A stretch of 14,897 nt of DNA, from contig JALQWO010000018.1 in assembly GCA_023258655.1 (NCBI GenBank), positions 1 through 14,897 on the forward strand. The letters run 5' to 3'. Every line of letters starts with the position of its first letter. Positions within the stretch are counted from its first letter, which is position 1. The DNA is from Bacteroidia bacterium (GTDB taxonomy: Bacteria; Bacteroidota; Bacteroidia; NS11-12g; UBA955). Under the pieces are notes generated by a model. The model worked only from the letters and a program-made list of their open reading frames with translations, was not told where the DNA came from and searched no databases. The translations under genes were made by a program, and so were the position numbers. Shown piece by piece: positions 5,674 to 13,628 of this stretch.

Positions 5674-6938
5674 CCCAAAAACGCAATTTCTGGAATGCGT
5701 TACTCATTGGTCTCACCACATTCAGCCTGTATACATTTATGTATGCTGTTCGTCGACCTTTTTCGGCCTTGGTTTATGACAACATGATTCTATGGGGCGC
5801 CAACGTGAAGATTTGGATGGTTTTGGCACAACTTCTGGGTTACACACTGAGTAAATTCTATGGAATTCGATTATTGGGAAAAATCAAACCCGAAGACAGG
5901 GGGATCTACTTAATTTCGATTTTAACGTTGGCCACCCTACCCCTGTTTTTATTGCAATTCACTCATATTCAAAGTTGGCCATTCTTGATGCTTTTGAATG
6001 GCTTCCCTTTGGGCCTGGTTTGGGGCATCGTGTTTTCCTATGTAGAAGGTCGAAAATATACCGAGCTCATTGGTGCGATGCTGGCCTGCACCTTTGTATT
6101 TTCTTCGGGATGGGTAAAATCTTTTGGGCTCTATTTGCAACAATTATTGGAACTGAGCATAGAGCAGGTTCCATTTTATACTGCGGTCACCGCGCTGATT
6201 GCCGCCGCCTTGGTCATCTTGATTTTAGAGAAATTACCACCGCCCAATGTGCAAGACAAACAACTGAGAAACGACCGAAAACCACTATCGCCTGAGGCAC
6301 AAAAGAACTTCCTGAGTGAGTATGGCCCTATCCTCCTACCCTTTGTCATGATTTACGGCATTTTTACCATCATGCGTGATTTTCGAGACAATTTTTCGGC
6401 AGAGATGTTAACAGAAAATGCCGCTTATTCCAATGCCGTTTTCACCAACATGGAACTCAAAGTTTCGCTGGCCTTACTTTGTCTTGTACCCCTTTTCTCG
6501 TGGATAAAAAGCCATCAACGCGCATTGAATATCACCGTTTTCTCCATACTATCCGGTGCGCTTTTGTCGTTGTCGGCCACCCTGTTATTCAGCCAATCAT
6601 ACATCTCCATCGTTTGGCTATTGATGCTCACTGGCGGTGGGTTTTATTTGGGTTATATCCTGATTAATATTAGCGTCATGGACAGACTCATTGGCTTTTC
6701 TGGCGAATCTGGGAACTCGGGCTTTTTGATTTATATCGCCGACAGTGTGGGCTACCTGTTCTCCCTCATTATTAGTTCTTTCGCTCTTTTCAACAAGATG
6801 GAATCCGTAAAATGGACAACGCTATACATCAGCGTAATCACCATTGGTACGATCCTCGTTTTTTTACTGGCCCTTGCGATTCCTTATCAACTCCAAAAAA
6901 AGAAACAACCTCAAAATGCAGAAGCTCTCACAACCTAA
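5658..6938 (+). CDS. DUF5690-like MFS-type membrane protein, candidate permease
   Basis: A 426-residue polytopic protein with about 12 hydrophobic segments and a charged central loop near residues 190-225 (PPPNVQDKQLRNDRKPLSPE), the layout of a major facilitator. I recognise it as a member of the Bacteroidota DUF5690 group; the name is from memory. The first helix contains TFSLYTFMYAVRRPFSALVY, whose Y-x-x-RRPF core resembles the 'YYxxRxxF' of organophosphate:phosphate antiporters such as GlpT and UhpT. The ATG at 5658 is preferred: an upstream ATG at 5601 would add 19 polar, Gln-rich residues fully inside the PHP gene. The gene overlaps PHP by 16 bases and FAD by 23 bases, so it is tightly coupled to both. 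Transport of a phosphonate is inference from context. Confidence 0.72.
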   Translation: MAKEITQKRNFWNALLIGLTTFSLYTFMYAVRRPFSALVYDNMILWGANVKIWMVLAQLLGYTLSKFYGIRLLGKIKPEDRGIYLISILTLATLPLFLLQFTHIQSWPFLMLLNGFPLGLVWGIVFSYVEGRKYTELIGAMLACTFVFSSGWVKSFGLYLQQLLELSIEQVPFYTAVTALIAAALVILILEKLPPPNVQDKQLRNDRKPLSPEAQKNFLSEYGPILLPFVMIYGIFTIMRDFRDNFSAEMLTENAAYSNAVFTNMELKVSLALLCLVPLFSWIKSHQRALNITVFSILSGALLSLSATLLFSQSYISIVWLLMLTGGGFYLGYILINISVMDRLIGFSGESGNSGFLIYIADSVGYLFSLIISSFALFNKMESVKWTTLYISVITIGTILVFLLALAIPYQLQKKKQPQNAEALTT

Positions 6939-8052
6939 AGCCATTGTCGTTGGTGCCGGCATATTGGGCATCGCCTACGCACGCGCACTCAAAAACCAGG
7001 GATATACCGTGGATGTTTTTGAACGATCTGTCAAAGCCAGTGGATCCTCCATCCGAAATTTTGGCATGGTTTGGCCGGTGGGTCAGCCCTCGGGGAAGCT
7101 GTTAAATCGCGCCATGAAAACCCGCGAGATATGGATAGACCTTTGCAAGGCCGCAAACATATGGCATAAGCAAACAGGAAGCCTTCAGTTATTATCCAAT
7201 GAACTAGAATATGAAATGGGCCATGAGTTCTTGGAACGCGAACTGCAACACCGACCTAAATTACAGCTATTAAACAAAGCAGAAACGGCCAGTTTGTTCC
7301 CACTGGCACACAAGAAAAACAACCACGGCGCCATATTCAGTGGTACTGAAATTATCGTTGAATCCAGGGAGGCTATTAGGCAAATTCCACTTTATTTGGA
7401 AGCCCAAGGTGGTATCAAATTTCACTTCAACACACCCATTTTGGAAATCTCAACAGGGCGTGTCACAACGGCAAAACGACATCGTTTCGAGGCTGACATC
7501 ATCGTTGTTTGTAGCGGTTACGAAACCAATCTTTTGTATCCAGAGGTATTTGAATCGGCTCCTGTTACGATTAGCCAACTCAACATGCTGAGAAGTTATC
7601 GAATTTCACAAACGGTACCCGCGTTGTGTGCTGGACTTAGCTTTTTGCATTACGGCAGCTACGAAAAACTACCGTCATCGGCCATTTATAAAAAATGGGC
7701 TACCGACACCTATCCTAAACAAGTTTATCACGGCATACACTTGCTAATAAGTCAAAACTACAACAACCATCTCACCATCGGCGACAGCCATGACTATGGT
7801 ATGCACCACGAGCCATTCCAACAACACGATGTAGATCAACTGATCTTAGACTACATGAATGACGTCATGGAAGTTCCCAATCTGCAAATTTCACAGCGTT
7901 GGACAGGTCAGTATTTGAAAATGACGAATGGACAAAGCGAGTGGTTTGAGGCGGTGGAAGCCGGTGTTTACATCGCCAATGGACCGGGTGGAGCCGGAAT
8001 GACATTGGGATTCGGCATGGCCGAGGAAACCCTATCTAATCTGCTTGGTTAA
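6916..8052 (+). CDS. TIGR03364-like FAD-dependent oxidoreductase (aminophosphonate oxidase type)
   Basis: A 378-residue DAO-type flavoenzyme. The dinucleotide-binding site is GAGILG (residues 13-18), with the strand-2 acid E36 in VFERS. SGSSIRNFGMVWPVGQPSG follows, the segment I associate with TIGR03364, and the C-terminus has the FAD-contacting NGPGGAGMTLGFGMAEE. TIGR03364 proteins are known to be found beside phosphonatase-like HAD genes, and a member called PbfD has been reported to oxidise N-methyl aminoethylphosphonate to phosphonoacetaldehyde (from memory). Here that product would feed the HAD hydrolase at 2988-3689. The ATG at 6916 fits the fold, with the Rossmann motif about ten residues in; an ATG at 6844 would add 24 residues from within DUF5690. 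It overlaps the preceding gene by 23 bases and the convergent HD gene by 17. Confidence 0.85.
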   Translation: MQKLSQPKAIVVGAGILGIAYARALKNQGYTVDVFERSVKASGSSIRNFGMVWPVGQPSGKLLNRAMKTREIWIDLCKAANIWHKQTGSLQLLSNELEYEMGHEFLERELQHRPKLQLLNKAETASLFPLAHKKNNHGAIFSGTEIIVESREAIRQIPLYLEAQGGIKFHFNTPILEISTGRVTTAKRHRFEADIIVVCSGYETNLLYPEVFESAPVTISQLNMLRSYRISQTVPALCAGLSFLHYGSYEKLPSSAIYKKWATDTYPKQVYHGIHLLISQNYNNHLTIGDSHDYGMHHEPFQQHDVDQLILDYMNDVMEVPNLQISQRWTGQYLKMTNGQSEWFEAVEAGVYIANGPGGAGMTLGFGMAEETLSNLLG

Positions 8053-8584
8053 GCAGCAAACACGAAAGCAGATCGTCCCAAACACGAGAAGGAATTTCAC
8101 TATCCTCTGCGATGCGTTTTCCCGTATCATCCCAGCGTCTGAGATTCAATGACTCGTTGAAATACGGGTGCTTTTTGGCTTCCAAAACCTCTGCATCCGA
8201 CATCAAGCCACCCTGCAGTTGAAAGCTTTTGAGACTCGCAGCCGATAATCGATTGATGTAATAGGGTTCACAACTCACCAAGTAGCGCTTGGCCCAAACG
8301 TGGGAGGCTACAATTTCTGAAACTTTTGTCCCAAAGCCCCATGTCAACAATAACGATGCACCAATTTCTTCATGTTTCATGTCTTTGGCTTGTCCTTCAA
8401 TTTCCTCATAAGCAAGATGTCCGATGTCGTGCAGAAACGCAGCCACACGCAATTCCAAACTAGCATGTGCCTCTTCTGCGAGCAAATAACATTGAATCGC
8501 ATGCTCTTGTTGCGTAACATCCTCTCCGTAATTCTGTTGGCCGTGCTCGGCAAACAAAGATTTAATTTTTTCTACGATATACAT
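8036..8584 (-). CDS. PhnZ-like HD-domain mixed-valent diiron oxygenase (TIGR03276 type)
   Basis: A 182-residue HD-domain protein of the group linked to phosphonate breakdown. PhnZ uses a mixed-valent diiron centre and O2 to cleave the C-P bond of 1-hydroxy-2-aminoethylphosphonate. The likely iron ligands are H28 (VTQQEHA), H52-D53 (FLHDIGH), H71 (MKHEEIG), H95 (SHVWAKRYL) and D152 (NLRRWDDTGK). The segments YGEDVTQQEH, LQGGLMSDAE and RRWDDTGK match my memory of the TIGR03276 family. A Y19-G-E21 pair precedes the first histidine, where PhnZ has substrate-gating Tyr and Glu residues. The usual 2-oxoglutarate hydroxylase partner (PhnY/TmpA type) is absent. It is the third gene of a unit with susC and susD, but a terminator lies between. 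It ends in a convergent 17-base overlap with the FAD gene. Confidence 0.85.
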   Translation of the reverse strand: MYIVEKIKSLFAEHGQQNYGEDVTQQEHAIQCYLLAEEAHASLELRVAAFLHDIGHLAYEEIEGQAKDMKHEEIGASLLLTWGFGTKVSEIVASHVWAKRYLVSCEPYYINRLSAASLKSFQLQGGLMSDAEVLEAKKHPYFNESLNLRRWDDTGKRIAEDSEIPSRVWDDLLSCLLLNQAD

Positions 8585-8595
8585 TCTGAGTATCT

Positions 8596-8629
8596 AAAAA
8601 AAGGGGAGCAGACAAACCCACTCCCCTTT
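8596..8629 (-). terminator. Intrinsic terminator between susD and the HD oxygenase
   Basis: On the minus strand AAAGGGGAG (8629-8621) and CTCCCCTTT (8608-8600) form a 9-bp stem around a 12-base loop. A run of seven T residues (8602-8596) closes the stem and continues beyond it. It lies 27 bases after the susD stop and ends 11 bases before the HD gene's ATG, so it could end the SusCD transcript or act as a partial attenuator for the HD gene. Confidence 0.8.
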
Positions 8630-8656
8630 ACTAACTATAAACCTTTTACTAAATTT

Positions 8657-10246
8657 TTATTTCAAAATCCACATATCGGCATTGATATCGTCTTTTCCAC
8701 CGAATTGACGATCCAAGGCTGCTTGCCAATTGGATTTGTTGTTGACAGACTCTGATGCAGGGTATTGGAAGCGACGAGGAATCAAACCACTGTTTCCAGT
8801 CCCAGCACCGCCCTTTGAGAAGGCAGGAACGTCTGTTCTGCGGTAATTAAAGTAACCTTCCCATCCACTATTTTGGAAGAATGCCAGGTACTTTTGAACT
8901 AAAATCTGATTTAAACCTTGTGCATTGTCTCCGGCATATGACACTGCAGGCTGAGCCAAATAGGCATTCTGATCGAAGTTCACCGTATATTTATTGTACG
9001 ATGCACCATCGGTAACTTTACCACCTGCCTTGAAGAAATAAACATCAACAGGGCCATTACTGATACCATAGAATTCCTGAGAAGCTTTGATTCCGTTTTC
9101 GTACCAAGTTTTTGCATTTGCAGAAATCCATCCGCGGTTCGCTGCCTCTGCGATATTAAAGCACATCTCTGCGTATCCAACCAAAATAGTATTTTCGGCC
9201 GTGTAAGTAGAATAGTAGCGCTTTCGGTTGTAAAAAGAATATTCACCTGGCAAGTAAGCGGAGCCATTGTCGACACCTGCTTTTGTTGACATATCAGCCA
9301 AATCCAAGCTAGACTCTGCGCCTACGAAAGCGGCATAATCGGTAGGTTGAAGACCCGACTTAATTTTATTCCCTGCAGGTTCAGCGAACATCATTGCGCG
9401 GGGATCCTTCAATGTAGCCAACGTATTCAAAGTAGTAGCACTCATATTGTAGCGAGTGGCATCAAATCCAAAATTGTCTGGATTGGTTGGATATTTATTG
9501 AATGTGTTGTTGTACACATATTGCAGCCCATCTGAGTTCATCTCAAACAAAGGAAATTTCGCTGGGTTTGATATCACATTGGCAAATTTGGATTTAACAT
9601 TCAGATCGGCATCTCCTTCTTTTTTACTCAAAGAGATCAATACACGCAACGTAAATGCATTGTTTGCTTTTTGCCAAGCCAACAAATCTCCATTAAAGTA
9701 GATGTCGCCGGCAATGCTCGTGTTACCTGAAGAAATCAATGAACCCATCTCCGTGTTGGCTTCATCGAGCCACTTCAACACTTGCACAAAAACTTCCTTT
9801 TGCGTAGCGTATTTGGGAGACAATGTTGTCGCTGAACTCAAAGCTTCATCCAAAGGCAGATCACCCACCAACATAGACATTTCGTAGTACATGTAGGCAC
9901 GCATGAATTTTCCAACGGCGGAGTAGGGATTCACCGCGGCATATCCCACACGCTTGGCTTCTTCTTCCATTTTTTGAACATTTTTCAATGTTGTAAAACG
10001 CAAGCTTCCTCCACCCCAGTTATACTCTTGGTTACCGTAGTAATTATAATTACAACAGTTGTACTGACACCAGCGCGCTTCATCATCCCAAGGTGAAATC
10101 ATGATTGAATTACAAATTCCATTGAATACCAAATCAGGGGTAACTACGGTTGGCCTGTTTGGATCTTTATCCAATCCATCTACTTTACAGCTTGATACAG
10201 CGATGACTACCAATGCAGCAAGTGCTAGAAATATTCTGTTTTTCAT
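8657..10246 (-). CDS. SusD/RagB-family outer-membrane nutrient-binding lipoprotein (SusD-like 2)
   Basis: SusD proteins are surface lipoproteins that form the lid of a SusC transporter and bind its cargo. The 529-residue precursor has a lipoprotein signal with hydrophobic core LALAALVVIAVSSC and lipidated Cys20. The mature part opens DGLDKDPNRPTVVTPDLVFN, the pattern of the PF12771 (SusD-like 2) branch, and has helix-rich repeats such as FMRAYMYYEMSMLVGDLPLDEA (near residue 115) and the late EMCFNIAEAANRGW (near 365). It follows susC by 20 bases with an AGGAG ribosome-binding site 10 bases before the ATG. SusD-like 2 proteins are used for cargo other than polysaccharide as well as for glycans, so the sequence alone does not say what is bound; the neighbours suggest a phosphonate-bearing molecule. 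Confidence 0.95.
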   Translation of the reverse strand: MKNRIFLALAALVVIAVSSCKVDGLDKDPNRPTVVTPDLVFNGICNSIMISPWDDEARWCQYNCCNYNYYGNQEYNWGGGSLRFTTLKNVQKMEEEAKRVGYAAVNPYSAVGKFMRAYMYYEMSMLVGDLPLDEALSSATTLSPKYATQKEVFVQVLKWLDEANTEMGSLISSGNTSIAGDIYFNGDLLAWQKANNAFTLRVLISLSKKEGDADLNVKSKFANVISNPAKFPLFEMNSDGLQYVYNNTFNKYPTNPDNFGFDATRYNMSATTLNTLATLKDPRAMMFAEPAGNKIKSGLQPTDYAAFVGAESSLDLADMSTKAGVDNGSAYLPGEYSFYNRKRYYSTYTAENTILVGYAEMCFNIAEAANRGWISANAKTWYENGIKASQEFYGISNGPVDVYFFKAGGKVTDGASYNKYTVNFDQNAYLAQPAVSYAGDNAQGLNQILVQKYLAFFQNSGWEGYFNYRRTDVPAFSKGGAGTGNSGLIPRRFQYPASESVNNKSNWQAALDRQFGGKDDINADMWILK

Positions 10247-10266
10247 ACTATTTGTTCTCCTATTTA

Positions 10267-13200
10267 TTAGAAAGTTAAGTTGATATTTACTCCGTAGCGA
10301 CGCAATGTGGGTGTCTGCAAAGAGGTATACCCGATCATCCCAGGAAATTGATCCAAGTCCACATCGTGATTGCCTTTTGCGAAGTATAACAAGTTGCGGC
10401 CGACCAAAGAAATGCTGGCAGACTTGAAGGTTTTACCCATCAATTTGGCTGGAATCTGATAAGTAACAGACACTTCACGCAACTTCGCATAGCTCTTGCT
10501 CATCAAATTGGCTTCATATTGACCATAGTAACGGCTGATGTAATCTTGCAAATAAGTAGCCGTTTCGTTCTTCTTGAAAGTCAATTCACCCATATTGGTT
10601 ATTTCACCCGTAACTGGATCGTAATTGGGAGTACCACTCGCAAGTTGAACACCTTGACCTACCCACGATTTAGTACCCTGATAGTCGTTGTAGCGTGCAT
10701 CGCCCATCCCCAATCCATTGGCATCGGTGATGTTGTTTTGTACTGTTTCGATGTGACGACCACCGCGGAACGTTTGACGCTGAATCTGGTTCACTACACT
10801 GCCACCTACTCTACCATCAAATTGGAATGAGAAAGTAAAGTTTTTGTAAGACATTTTATTGAACATACCCCATACCAAATCAGGCAAAGCATATCCCTGT
10901 TGTTGTCCTTTTGGCAATACAATTGGACGTCCGCCCGCATCATTGATCAACTCGCCTTCGGCAGTTCTTGCGAACGAACCGCAATAAATCGCATCGATAC
11001 GGTCACCCACCTTAATGAAGCGGTTGCTTGAGTTATCAGACACAAAATAGTTTGCCGCAATTTGATCAACACCCTCGTACACACCCGTTAAAAATTCTCT
11101 GTAGCGCGACAAGTTGACCATCGACTCCCATGAAAATCCGTTCTTTGTTTTTGGCTTTACGATATCGCCATTCAAACTTACTTCCCAACCTTTTCTCTGT
11201 GTTTCGATACCATTCACCAATTGGTTGGTGTAACCAGTGGCCTCAGAAACCGTTCTTTGATAAATACCTGGACCATCGTTGTAAACAAAGTACGTGGCTT
11301 CAATACCAAAGCGATTCTTGAACATTTTTGCTTCTAAACCAGCCTCAATGTTGGTACGTTGGAATGGTTGCAAGCTCGCATTTGTAATTGTATTGGTGAA
11401 ATAAGCAGATGGTTTACCCTGATAAACCAACGGTGTGGAATACACAGATGAATTGGTAAATGATGGACCATCGTAAGTCGTGCTGTAAGCAGCACCATAT
11501 CCAATTGGATAGCCTGCTGGGCCTACAGTCGGGTTTGTCAATCCGCCTTTTACTTGAGCGTATGAAGCGCGCAATTTCAAGAAATTCAGGGTGTTATTCC
11601 TATCCATGAAATCAGTTGGAATGAAACTCAACGAAGCCGAAGGATACGTGTAGCTGTTGCTACCCTCTGGCAATGTAGAAAGTTGGTCACGGCGAACACC
11701 CAAGTTCAAGTTGTATCCTTTACCTCCGATATCTGCCAATGCATACAATGAATTAACCGCCATCTCTGAGCCAAAATTGTAGGCCTTCACAGGATTTGCA
11801 CTGTTGTTAAAATTGTAAACTTCTGGAACGTTCAAATAATCAGTTGTTGTGAACGAACTTGTGTATTTAAAATCACGACGGTTACCACCGGCAGAGACAT
11901 GCACATTCATTTTGTTCAATTCTTTATCAAAGTTGAACATGAATTCATTGTTAGCTTCAAACAATGAACGACGATCCTCACGGTAATCACCTCTACCTTC
12001 TTCACGACCATAAGGGTGCGCTGAAAATGGCATTTTCTCTGTTCTCAGCAAGTCATAAGTAGTCATAGACGAACGAACCATTGCCGTCAGATTTTTAGAC
12101 AATTCATAATTCAATGATGCATAGCCATAAATGTCATTCTTGTAATGACCTCTCAACCACTTTTCTGCAACAAACCATGGATTGTGGTAACGTTGGTATT
12201 CTGCATATACGCTCTGAACACCCTCTTTTCCAGGCTGCCAAATACCCCGAATGTCGTCGGACATAACATCCCAGTCAGCACCACCCCAAATGGTCATATT
12301 GTAGATCAAACTGTTTGGACCATATTGAACATCGTTGATGTTTGGAGTAGATTGTCTGTTGTAGTTAATATTTGCATCCAAACGCAAACGATCGTTGAAA
12401 CGAACGGTGTTGCTTAAGTTGAACGTATTGCTATTAAATTCAGTATTGGGAACAATACCTCCCTGATGCATGTTGGTGAAAGAAAAACGCACATCTGACT
12501 TTTCAGACGAATTGGCAACACTGATGTTATTACTGCTCACCATTCCTGGGCGCAGAAAACGTTGCAAGTTATTGGCTCCACGAGCTGTCCATGGCTTCAA
12601 ACCGTCATACTGTTGAATCATCTGACCCTCAAACTTTGGTCCCCAAACATCATAATCACCGTCGTTCAACCCGCCGCCTTTACCGTCAACGAACGAGTAT
12701 TTTCCGTGATCGCCAGGACCGTACTCATCCTGCACTTTGGGAATTGTCAAGAATCCATTTTCAATCATATTGCTTGAGTTGAATTCAACCGAAACTCCAC
12801 GCTTACTCCCTTTTTTGGTTGTAATCACTATGGCACCATTTTGTCCGCGGTATCCATACAAAGCTGCGGCAGCAGGCCCTTTAAGTACTGTTACTTTATC
12901 AATGTCATCGGGTCCCAAATTATAGGCATCCGAGTTGATAGGAATACCATCTACTACAAATAACACGCTTTGACCACGACGAATGTCGCTACCACGAAGC
13001 ACGATATTGGGAGTACCCAACAATTCAGCGCTTTGACCAATGGTTAAGCCAGCAACCCTACCCACCATGCTGTTCACGGCGTTAGGCTCTTTGGCCTTCA
13101 CTAGATCCGCACCAGCAATTTCCTGCACTGCGTAACCCAACTTCTTTTTCTCTTTTTTGATACCCAAGGCAGTAACAACTACCTCTTCCACCTTGCCGGT

Positions 13201-13302
13201 GTCAGAAACTTCTTGGGCAAGGGCAGAAGTGGGAACGAGGACAGCCACCAACGCAGCCACCATTCCACTTAACTTCTTCACTTGAAACGATTTCTTTTTC
13301 AT
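10267..13302 (-). CDS. SusC/RagA-family TonB-linked outer-membrane transporter
   Basis: The 1011-residue protein is a TonB-dependent barrel that pairs with SusD. It has a Sec signal peptide (residues about 1-29, ending TSALA before Q30), a TonB box at KVEEVVVTALGI (37-48), and a plug domain from about 55 to 165 with VLRGSDIRRGQSVLFVVDGI and LKGPAAAALYGYRGQNGAIV. A 22-strand barrel follows and ends RRYGVNINLTF with the terminal Phe. The N-terminal carboxypeptidase-regulatory-like domain found in many SusC proteins (about 80 residues before the TonB box) is missing, so the TonB box follows the signal peptide almost at once. It is the first gene of the susC-susD unit. The leader carries a long stem and, further up, Pho-box-like repeats. 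Confidence 0.96.
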   Translation of the reverse strand: MKKKSFQVKKLSGMVAALVAVLVPTSALAQEVSDTGKVEEVVVTALGIKKEKKKLGYAVQEIAGADLVKAKEPNAVNSMVGRVAGLTIGQSAELLGTPNIVLRGSDIRRGQSVLFVVDGIPINSDAYNLGPDDIDKVTVLKGPAAAALYGYRGQNGAIVITTKKGSKRGVSVEFNSSNMIENGFLTIPKVQDEYGPGDHGKYSFVDGKGGGLNDGDYDVWGPKFEGQMIQQYDGLKPWTARGANNLQRFLRPGMVSSNNISVANSSEKSDVRFSFTNMHQGGIVPNTEFNSNTFNLSNTVRFNDRLRLDANINYNRQSTPNINDVQYGPNSLIYNMTIWGGADWDVMSDDIRGIWQPGKEGVQSVYAEYQRYHNPWFVAEKWLRGHYKNDIYGYASLNYELSKNLTAMVRSSMTTYDLLRTEKMPFSAHPYGREEGRGDYREDRRSLFEANNEFMFNFDKELNKMNVHVSAGGNRRDFKYTSSFTTTDYLNVPEVYNFNNSANPVKAYNFGSEMAVNSLYALADIGGKGYNLNLGVRRDQLSTLPEGSNSYTYPSASLSFIPTDFMDRNNTLNFLKLRASYAQVKGGLTNPTVGPAGYPIGYGAAYSTTYDGPSFTNSSVYSTPLVYQGKPSAYFTNTITNASLQPFQRTNIEAGLEAKMFKNRFGIEATYFVYNDGPGIYQRTVSEATGYTNQLVNGIETQRKGWEVSLNGDIVKPKTKNGFSWESMVNLSRYREFLTGVYEGVDQIAANYFVSDNSSNRFIKVGDRIDAIYCGSFARTAEGELINDAGGRPIVLPKGQQQGYALPDLVWGMFNKMSYKNFTFSFQFDGRVGGSVVNQIQRQTFRGGRHIETVQNNITDANGLGMGDARYNDYQGTKSWVGQGVQLASGTPNYDPVTGEITNMGELTFKKNETATYLQDYISRYYGQYEANLMSKSYAKLREVSVTYQIPAKLMGKTFKSASISLVGRNLLYFAKGNHDVDLDQFPGMIGYTSLQTPTLRRYGVNINLTF

Positions 13303-13308
13303 TTGATA

Positions 13309-13417
13309 TGGTTTAGTTTAACGTTCCAAATCAACGCGCGGTAGGTTATGTCATTCCTCCATCTCAGTTACTGAATCGTAAACAAGAATTATTTAACGGC
13401 GCCATCAAACTAAACCA
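13309..13417 (-). repeat. Inverted repeat able to form a long stem over the susC start region
   Basis: TGGTTTAGTTT occurs at 13309-13319 and its exact complement AAACTAAACCA at 13407-13417. In a minus-strand transcript these pair, and the pairing can extend to 15 bp (13403-13417 with 13309-13323) with two G-U pairs. The inner arm ends 6 bases before the susC ATG, where ribosomes would load, and the loop is 79 bases. It may control translation, or it may be two operator half-sites on the DNA. Confidence 0.5.
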
Positions 13418-13492
13418 ACATCGAATTCCTCAATAAAAAACCATAAACTACTAAATACCAATTACTTACATCAAAATACCGAATGACAACCC

Positions 13493-13526
13493 TGTAAATT
13501 CTGTGTCATGAAAGTGTAACCTAAGT
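13493..13526 (+). promoter_or_regulatory. Pho-box-like tandem 11-bp repeats upstream of susC
   Basis: Three units follow each other at an exact 11-bp period: GTAAATTCTGT (13494-13504), GTCATGAAAGT (13505-13515) and GTAACCTAAGT (13516-13526). Each starts GT(A/C)A, ends GT, and is preceded by T, so the core reads TGTAA, TGTCA, TGTAA, close to the TGTCA core of the E. coli Pho box CTGTCAT. It lies about 190 bases upstream of the susC ATG and is oriented against susC transcription, which weakens the case for direct activation. Confidence 0.4.
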
Positions 13527-13596
13527 CCATCACCGGCCCAATCAAATCCATAATTAACGATTCATAAACACAAGGGTTACATGCACAAGAGACTTT

Positions 13597-13628
13597 AAAA
13601 ACACCCCGTTAAACCCAAGGCGTTTTTT
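13597..13628 (-). terminator. Possible intrinsic terminator of the TonB receptor gene
   Basis: On the minus strand AAAAACGCC (13627-13619) can pair with GGTGTTTTT (13605-13597), 9 bp including one G-U pair, around a 13-base loop, and the second arm ends in five T residues. It lies about 48 bases after the receptor stop codon. The stem has only three strong pairs, so the call is tentative. Confidence 0.4.

Noticed and set aside
8980..9276. 98-codon minus-strand frame inside susD
   Set aside because: It is in an alternative frame wholly within a strong SusD gene and has no signal or domain pattern.
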